DNA of 20,044 nt from an uncultured Desulfobulbaceae bacterium (lineage in GTDB: Bacteria; Desulfobacterota; Desulfobulbia; Desulfobulbales; Desulfobulbaceae). A program made the position numbers and the translations under genes. The stretch spans positions 1 to 20,044 of the forward strand of contig CALZIH010000067.1 in NCBI GenBank assembly GCA_945787305.1. The letters are read 5' to 3'. The notes under the pieces are model-generated. The model had not been told where the DNA came from. It worked only from the letters and a program-made list of their open reading frames with translations, and ran no database searches. Shown here piece after piece: positions 14,739 through 20,044 of this stretch (positions are counted from its first letter, which is position 1; each line of letters starts with the position of its first letter).

Positions 14739-16871
14739 CTATTGATCGCACCAGCTTACCCATGAGGCATCGTGGACCTTGACATCCTCGAAACCAAGGT
14801 AACGGAAGATGAAAAAAGCACCTCCGGCCAGCTGTCCGGTGTTACAGGTTGTCACAACCGTCTTGTCCGGCGTGATTCCATTCATCTTCAACATCCAAAG
14901 GAGTTCCTCAGGAGTTTTCAGAACGCCGTCATCCATGTAGAGAGCACCAAGGGGCAGGCTGACAGAACCTGGTACTCTTCCGGCCCGCTCGGCCATCCCA
15001 TGCTTGCTCAACCCCTTAGCCTGGGGAATGATTCGCGCATCAAGAATAACGGTTTTGTTGGAATCAAGGTTCGCATTCACAAACTCGTTGTCAGCGGTGA
15101 GTTCCTTGTTCACTGTACCGCCGAACGTGGTGGCTTTCACTTTGGTCTCATCAGCTGTCAGGTGCAATCCTTCTTCATGGAGCGCTTCAACGCCACCATC
15201 GAGATAGGAAATATTTTTTGCACCTGCATATTCAAGCACCCACATGATATAACCAGCATTACGGCCAGTCTTGTCATAGACGACGATATGATCTTCAGCT
15301 GACAGGCCTTTGTCACCAAGAATCTTGGCCAGCTTATCATCAGCAATAAGTTCCATCGGATTATCGTCATCCCAAGAAGCCCGTAGTCCCGATTTCAGCG
15401 GCTCAAGATTTACCGCGCCTTTGACATGCCCCTTGGCATAGGATTTGGGATCTCTGGCATCAACAACCTTGACGTCTTTCTTGTCGAGATTTTTATGCAG
15501 CCAGGCAGCGTCAACAACCATATTGGATTTGACCTTGCCGGTATCGATGTTCAAGGCAACGGTTTTTTCTATCTTCTCTGGCACTTTGCTGTCTGGAACC
15601 ACAACCGGTGCATTGGCTTTGACCGCATAATCAGGCAGGTCTTTCTCGCTCAAAAACAGGTCCCGGTTGCCGTGACAGTTGTTACAGTTGGCGGTCTGCC
15701 AGGTCTTACGCTGGATATTATGTGGTGATGCCCGTTTCCAGGTCGGGGTATTGTCAAAATTGGTAAAGGCATCTTTTACATAAAAATCAAAAACTTCGAG
15801 ATCACTGGGCTCATGACGAACCAGGACATAGTTGGCAGTGTTGCCGGGCTCGTCCTTGTCATACATCAAGCCGATTTTCATGTCTTCGACTTCTTTCTGG
15901 TTCTGGAAATACCGCAGGCCTTCTTTATCCATACCTGTATGGCAGCTGTAACAGTTGACATAGGTCTGGGAATGGCAAACCTGGCATTGTACCTTGCCGA
16001 TGTGAATATTGTGATCTCTTACAGAGCCGTTTTCCAGCCCTTGATGACAATCCTCACAGTTGACCATTTCCTTGAGATGATACCGGCCCTTGAGTCCTTC
16101 AGGAGCTGCTGCGTGCATCTCTTCAGCCTCATGACAGGAAACACAGTCCATATCATATTTGGCAACATGGACATCACCCTGGCCGCGGGCACCGTAATAC
16201 TCATTACCTACCCGGCTGCCGTGACAGGCTGTACACTGGTTGAAGGGATCAGAGCGTTTTTGAAATTTGTGCCCGTCAATAAAACCTTTTTTGGCAAATT
16301 TCGGTCTACTGACATGGCAACCGCCACAGCTTGTATGGCAGGAAAAACAATGCCCTGCGCGAGCCTCATCAATGGCATGCCATTTCTTCATATCCGACCT
16401 GGTTTTAAGGATGGTCGGGAATGTAGACAGGGTGGCATGCAGTGAATCTTTGGCTGTTTCGACAATCTCCCCATGGCACTCGCCGCATGCCTTTTGCGGA
16501 TTGTTAATTGAAGGATGGGCGTCAAAGCCTTTATGGGCTCCTTCCTTGGTCTTATCTTTCGGGTTACCGCCGTGACATTCCGCACAACCTATCTGGCCAT
16601 GTTCGGTGTCAAGAAAATCTTCTGCTACTAAAACTTTTTCCTGCGGCTCCAACGGAGCCACTTTTCCGCCTCAGCCGGCGCCTGAGGTCATTGCTGACCC
16701 TTTCTTTTTTACCTTGGACAGATTTTCTTCCAGCATGTCTTCGTCAGTATGACACTGAACACAACTGGACGTTGCGGCAAATGAACTCCCTCCTCCTAAA
16801 AAGGGAACCATTCCCGCCGCCATTAGGGTGATGCATGCTCCTTGCAAACACCATGCTTGCCATTTCCTCAT
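14739..16871 (-). CDS. Selenocysteine-containing 11-heme cytochrome c with tandem rhodanese domains
   Basis: One continuous frame of 711 codons, interrupted only by TGA at codon 67 (16671-16673), read here as selenocysteine. Residues 1-32 are a signal peptide (MRKWQAW..., FAA cleavage), with GGAGG 5 bases before ATG 16871. Eleven CxxCH heme sites start at residues 37, 96, 129, 175, 182, 213, 243, 272, 296, 307 and 396; the first lies before the TGA. Two rhodanese domains follow (about 450-570 and 585-710). The first has Asp in place of the active Cys (VVYDKTGRNAG); the second keeps it (Cys676 in TTCNTGQLAGG). The Sec sits in SGAG-U-GGKVAP. If TGA stopped translation, the rest would have no signal peptide and could not receive its hemes. 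The protein resembles cytochromes of Geobacter ext clusters (I recall the name ExtKL); the role may be in chalcogen or extracellular electron transfer, which is inference. Confidence 0.8.
16643..16673 (-). promoter_or_regulatory. In-frame TGA with bacterial SECIS-like hairpin
   Basis: Reading on the minus strand, TGA (16673-16671) is followed by GGCGGAAAA and then the hairpin GTGGCTCCGTTGGAGCCGC (16661-16643). Stem GUGGCUCC/GGAGCCGC has eight pairs, including one G-U, closing a GUU loop. The loop begins 17 bases after the TGA and starts with G. Both features agree with the bacterial SECIS consensus as I know it (stem-loop just downstream, G near the start of the apical loop). A SelB binding test has not been seen here. 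Confidence 0.7.
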
Positions 16872-16922
16872 ACGTTCCTCCTTTTTTTCCCATTCCGGGT
16901 TTAATAAACTTCTCCTATATCC

Positions 16923-16954
16923 AAACACCTACTCCTTGAACCCTTAAGGTGTTT
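16923..16954. repeat. Inverted repeat in the leader of the cytochrome gene
   Basis: AAACACCT (16923-16930) and AGGTGTTT (16947-16954) are perfect complements over eight bases with 16 bases between them, 52 bases before the cytochrome start codon. It could be an operator or a leader hairpin. Confidence 0.4.
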
Positions 16955-17087
16955 CAACGTATTACCAAGGTACTTCAACCAGCGGGAATTCAGACAGGCC
17001 AAAGTTCCTCCACTCCAGCCAAAATGCTGAAACCTCTTTACACAATCACTTGAAATCCCCTCTGATTCCAACCTGATTGATCTCTGA

Positions 17088-17116
17088 AATAACACAATCT
17101 GACGAGGACCTGTCAA
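17088..17116 (-). promoter_or_regulatory. Candidate promoter of the cytochrome-rhodanese gene
   Basis: On the minus strand a perfect -35 box TTGACA (17111-17116) is followed after 17 bases by a weak -10 GTTATT (17088-17093). The implied leader is about 210 bases long. Confidence 0.35.
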
Positions 17117-17397
17117 GTTAAAATTTTAAAAAAGAAGCTTTAGCATTTACTGAAATTATTAAATGACGGCAGAGGGTTATCCTCTCATTTCTGGATTATT
17201 GACTTCCCAATAACAACAAGAATAACTAGCATTCTCTCTTTTGTTCGTTCGCTGAACTATTATACACAAAAGGAAAACATGCCTTACAGATTTCAACCAG
17301 TAGTTCGCCGTCCACCCTAAGCGGTCTTTTTCTAGCACCACAATGTATTATCGATAACTGCCGGAACGGTTTTATACCGCTTGAGCAGAGAATTGAC
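17117..17397. other. Stretch without a convincing gene
   Basis: Part of the about 650-base divergent gap between the cytochrome gene and the diguanylate cyclase gene. An open frame at 17226-17420 (minus strand, 64 codons) has no ribosome binding site, no recognisable domain and an odd composition. AT-rich sequence near 17120-17160 fits an upstream promoter region. Nothing else is seen. Confidence 0.4.
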
Positions 17398-17434
17398 TTG
17401 CCTTTCATTGCAATACCCACATATTATGTGGGTA
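17398..17434 (+). promoter_or_regulatory. Promoter with an overlapping perfect palindrome before the diguanylate cyclase
   Basis: TTGCCT (17398-17403) and TATTAT (17422-17427) form a possible sigma70 promoter with an 18-base spacer. The -10 box lies inside a perfect palindrome: TACCCACATA (17414-17423), central T, TATGTGGGTA (17425-17434). A palindrome over a -10 box is the classical position of a repressor operator. The gene starts 85 bases downstream. Confidence 0.5.
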
Positions 17435-17518
17435 GATGACGATTGATCCTCTGGCTACTGTAGACATTATTGATGCATTACCCTTCGTGTTCTTTTTTTC
17501 ACAAACAATAGGTTCATC

Positions 17519-19306
17519 TTGATTGGTCTTGACCTAGATAAACTGACGTCCCTAAAAGTCAAAGTACTTGGGGGGATCTTCCTTGTTTTTTTCCTTGCCA
17601 TAGCCATGGTGATTCACGGCGTGTTGACCTATCAACGAGCCAGATTAATCCGCATGAACACTCTCCATGCAATGCAGACAGGCCACACCGTTGTAGCCGG
17701 TCTCAGCTCCTCCATGCTGCAGAACGACAGAGAAGCAAGCATGGAGGTCATTAAGGACATGATCAGTACGGCCCATTTTTCACGGATCAGCGTTTTGAAT
17801 AAGGACGGCAAAATCGTTATGACGAGCGAACCATCGCTTGCCGGAAAGATTTTGGACAAGTCAAGTGACACCGCCTGCATTTTCTGCCACCAACGCAACG
17901 TATCCAAACGAAAACGCACAGCCGTGATTGAAAGCCCGGATAAATCGTATATCCGGACAGTTATCGCCATTGAAAACAAACCGACCTGCTATACCTGCCA
18001 TCCAAAAGAGAATGACATTATCGGTCTCCTGTTTGTTGATTCATCGCTGGAGGAAACCAATAGCCTGCAAAAAGAAACGACCCGGCGCATTCTCCTGACC
18101 GCAATCGTCATCTTCCTGTTCGGTGTAGTCCTCATTAATTTCATTGTCACCCGTTATTTTACCAAACCTCTGGATGCATTACAGGTTGGATTTGAACAAG
18201 TCGGTCGAGGCAACTTTGAGTACTGGGTTGATGTTAAATGCGGCGGAGAAATCTCCGACATGGTCGACTCCTTTAATATCGTCACCAGGGCTATTGGTCG
18301 ATATGTAGATGAGGTAAAGGCAAAAAGCAACGAGGTGAGCACCTTATACTCGATTGTCCAGAAGATGAGCCTGACAATTGAAAAGAAAAAATTAAAAGAA
18401 ATCGTTGCCGATCTCCTCTGTGAAGTTTTACAGGCCGATTGCGTCACCCTTGCGCTGCCGGCAGAAAAACAGAAAGGCATTTTTGAAATACTCACAATGC
18501 GAAAAGGAGACAAGAGGCATTATCACAGCCATTTCCATATCGAATCAGAGGCAAAGCTGAGCTGCTCCCTCACCAGGGATGAATTAGTATACTGGGGGGA
18601 CCGGAACTTTACATCGCCTGTCTTTTCTGCCGATGGTACCAGACTCTTACTCCCTCTCCAACTTGACAAAATGCTGGTCGGCCTGATAAGCGTAGACAAA
18701 GCTGCCGGCGAGACCTTTACTCTGCCGCAAAGAAAAATCATCCCGGTGCTTGCCCACCACATGACTATTTCTTTTGCCAATGCACAACTCTATGAGTTGG
18801 CAATAACCGACGAGCTGACAGGCCTCTACACCAAACGACATTTTCTTAAAAAAATTAAACAAGCCGAAAAAGAATACCTTGTCAGAAAAAAAGGGTTTTC
18901 GGTAATGATGATTGACGTCGACCACTTCAAGTATGTAAATGATTCTTATGGTCATCCCGTGGGAGACCGAGTTCTTGCCCAGATCGGCGAACTACTCATG
19001 GCCAATGTCAGACATGGAGACACAGCCTGCCGATATGGAGGAGAAGAGTTTGTGGTGTTACTGAACAGAGGGGACACAACAGAGGCCAGGAATCTTGCCG
19101 AGAGGTTACGTAAAAGAATTGAAGCCCAACCCTTCACAATCGATACCATTCCTCCTTTTCATAAAACCATCAGTATTGGCCTGTCGTGTTGCCCACGCCA
19201 TTTCTGCACCGCCGAAGAGATGATCAAAGGTGCGGACGCAGCCCTCTATACAGCAAAAGATTTAGGACGAAACCAGGTGGTAATGTTCAATCCACCAACA
19301 GACTGA
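17519..19306 (+). CDS. Membrane diguanylate cyclase with periplasmic c-type heme sensor
   Basis: A 595-residue sensor enzyme that makes cyclic di-GMP. A membrane segment (13-35) is followed by a periplasmic domain with two c-type heme sites, CIFCH (120-124) and CYTCH (157-161), as in heme-containing PAS-like sensors of Geobacter and Desulfovibrio. A second membrane segment (190-211), a HAMP domain (about 212-265) and a GAF-like domain (about 285-430) lead to GGDEF (ITDELTGLYTKRHF, VDHFKYVNDSYGH, CRYGGEEFVVLL). The active-site GGEEF is intact and RHGD five residues before it is a product-inhibition I-site. It probably reads redox state or a ligand through the hemes. The start is a TTG at 17519 with a weak AGG upstream; the next ATG is inside the membrane segment, so the start is uncertain. 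Confidence 0.88.
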   Translation: MIGLDLDKLTSLKVKVLGGIFLVFFLAIAMVIHGVLTYQRARLIRMNTLHAMQTGHTVVAGLSSSMLQNDREASMEVIKDMISTAHFSRISVLNKDGKIVMTSEPSLAGKILDKSSDTACIFCHQRNVSKRKRTAVIESPDKSYIRTVIAIENKPTCYTCHPKENDIIGLLFVDSSLEETNSLQKETTRRILLTAIVIFLFGVVLINFIVTRYFTKPLDALQVGFEQVGRGNFEYWVDVKCGGEISDMVDSFNIVTRAIGRYVDEVKAKSNEVSTLYSIVQKMSLTIEKKKLKEIVADLLCEVLQADCVTLALPAEKQKGIFEILTMRKGDKRHYHSHFHIESEAKLSCSLTRDELVYWGDRNFTSPVFSADGTRLLLPLQLDKMLVGLISVDKAAGETFTLPQRKIIPVLAHHMTISFANAQLYELAITDELTGLYTKRHFLKKIKQAEKEYLVRKKGFSVMMIDVDHFKYVNDSYGHPVGDRVLAQIGELLMANVRHGDTACRYGGEEFVVLLNRGDTTEARNLAERLRKRIEAQPFTIDTIPPFHKTISIGLSCCPRHFCTAEEMIKGADAALYTAKDLGRNQVVMFNPPTD

Positions 19307-19347
19307 GAATTGGGTTACGGCTGTTCCGATAGAATTGGGAAACGACA

Positions 19348-20043
19348 TCAGGGCACATCCAACTGCACGCTTGTCCCCCAGCGTTGATGGCGGAACCTCT
19401 CCAGTTGGCTGCGATAGTACCCTGCGTTATCCGGATCCAGCTGTTTAGCTTTCAACTCAAGAGCCAGGGCCTCCTCCAGCAATCCATTGGCCCAGAAAGC
19501 CGTGGCCAGGGTATCAAGAATAAAGCCTTCCTCCTTGAGCGTGGCAGCAGCTCTGGCAAGGGTCAACGCGCGTTCCGGATCACGTAGCGATTCATCTTTC
19601 GCGGTGAGCAACAGCCAGGCGAGATTATTATTTAACTCGGCGTTCATGGGGCTGATCTCCAGCGCCTTGCTGTAGGCATCGAGAGCTTTTTTCTCCATTG
19701 CCTCCTTCAGCATCAGCTCGCCAAGCGCCTGTAACCAAATACTATTTCCCGGATCCTCTTTCGATTTACGTAAAAACAGTGCTTCGGCATAACGGGTTTC
19801 ATACCCGGTGGCCATGGATTCGGCATCAAACTGCTGCATAAAAATAACTGTGCAGACAATGACAAAAAAATATAGGCCTAAACTGACATAGACCTTACGG
19901 TCATGACGACCGATCAACGACCGATCCTGTTCGCATCGTTCAAGAAAATCTACCCGTTGACCGATACCGAAGTGGTGCCAGCTTTTTTCATCCCTGATAT
20001 TGCCGCTCAGCGCAGCGATTTTTTCAAAAGACCGTATCAGCGG
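19348..20043 (-). CDS. C-terminal part of a membrane TPR protein, possibly M48-type peptidase, partial
   Basis: The frame is open to the window edge, so this is the end of a longer gene; about 231 residues are visible. The first part (SFEKIAALSGNIRDEKSWHHFGIGQRVDFL) recalls the region behind the catalytic part of membrane M48 metallopeptidases, where an H-x-S-I-x-x-R pattern is common. A membrane segment follows (VYVSLGLYFFVIVCTVIFMQ) and then two to three TPR units with ALDAYSKALEISPMNAELNNNLAWLL, typical TPR consensus positions. The HExxH peptidase motif would lie outside the window and cannot be checked. The TTG at 19917 is not needed as a start, since coding sequence continues upstream. 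It is convergent to the diguanylate cyclase gene, with a 41-base gap and no obvious terminator. Confidence 0.6.
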   Translation of the reverse strand, partial: PLIRSFEKIAALSGNIRDEKSWHHFGIGQRVDFLERCEQDRSLIGRHDRKVYVSLGLYFFVIVCTVIFMQQFDAESMATGYETRYAEALFLRKSKEDPGNSIWLQALGELMLKEAMEKKALDAYSKALEISPMNAELNNNLAWLLLTAKDESLRDPERALTLARAAATLKEEGFILDTLATAFWANGLLEEALALELKAKQLDPDNAGYYRSQLERFRHQRWGTSVQLDVP

Positions 20044-20044
20044 C

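Noticed and set aside
15813..16445. Plus-strand open frame of 210 codons within the cytochrome gene
   Set aside because: Antisense to eight CxxCH motifs of the cytochrome; hydrophobic look comes from the reverse reading.
16661..16671. Split of the cytochrome into a small one-heme protein and a separate GTG-started cytochrome
   Set aside because: The second part would lack a signal peptide although it has ten c-type heme sites, and the two parts are in the same frame with only one TGA between them. Selenocysteine (or, less likely, a nonsense mutation) explains it better.
17226..17420. Small minus-strand open frame in the divergent gap
   Set aside because: No ribosome binding site, no domain, and it overlaps the palindrome and candidate promoter of the diguanylate cyclase gene.
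1..20044. CRISPR arrays, tRNA or rRNA genes
   Set aside because: I saw no regularly spaced direct repeats and no cloverleaf-like or rRNA sequence; in particular no selC-like tRNA gene is in the window.

Overview
The window looks like chromosomal DNA of an anaerobic Desulfobacterota bacterium, most likely a relative of the Desulfobulbales or Desulfuromonadia. The reasons are an anaerobic (cbi-type) cobalamin pathway with a periplasmic CbiK cobaltochelatase, multiheme c-type cytochromes, a heme-binding diguanylate cyclase sensor and a probable selenocysteine codon. The assignment rests on gene content only.

Positions 1-10440 (minus strand) are one long cobalamin operon. Transcription runs from a promoter near 10440 through a B12 riboswitch with an intrinsic terminator (10115-10408). 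The order is cbiK (signal peptide), btuC, btuD, btuF, cbiA, cbiC, a NIPSNAP-like gene, cbiD, cbiE/cbiT, cbiL, cbiF and the start of cbiG, cut by the window edge. Most genes overlap or lie within 35 bases of each other. The cbiET fusion is broken inside its CbiT half by what looks like a 4-base tandem duplication (AGCTAGCT, 2108-2115).

Positions 10492-11851 (minus strand) hold a two-gene unit: a membrane-anchored XRE-type regulator with an outer DUF11-like/EF-hand-like region, and a small secreted protein that appears to share the DUF11-like fold. An inverted-repeat-rich intergenic region follows (11852-12225). Next, on the plus strand, are a small exported protein resembling ExtJ of Geobacter ext clusters, a second B12 riboswitch with a terminator, and an AcsE/MtrH-like pterin-dependent methyltransferase under its control.

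Positions 13696-16871 (minus strand) carry an exported thioredoxin-like protein and the most striking gene of the window: an 11-heme cytochrome fused to two rhodanese domains. Its reading frame is interrupted only by an in-frame TGA at codon 67, directly followed by a SECIS-like hairpin at the expected distance. It is best read as an undivided selenoprotein of 710 residues. The signal peptide and first heme site lie before the TGA; the other ten heme sites and the rhodanese domains lie after it.

Positions 17414-19306 (plus strand) hold a palindrome over a candidate promoter and a membrane diguanylate cyclase with two periplasmic c-type heme sites. The window ends with the C-terminal part of a membrane TPR protein, possibly an M48-type peptidase (minus strand). 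Together the genes describe corrinoid synthesis and uptake under B12 control, next to an exported redox, chalcogen and heme-sensing region.
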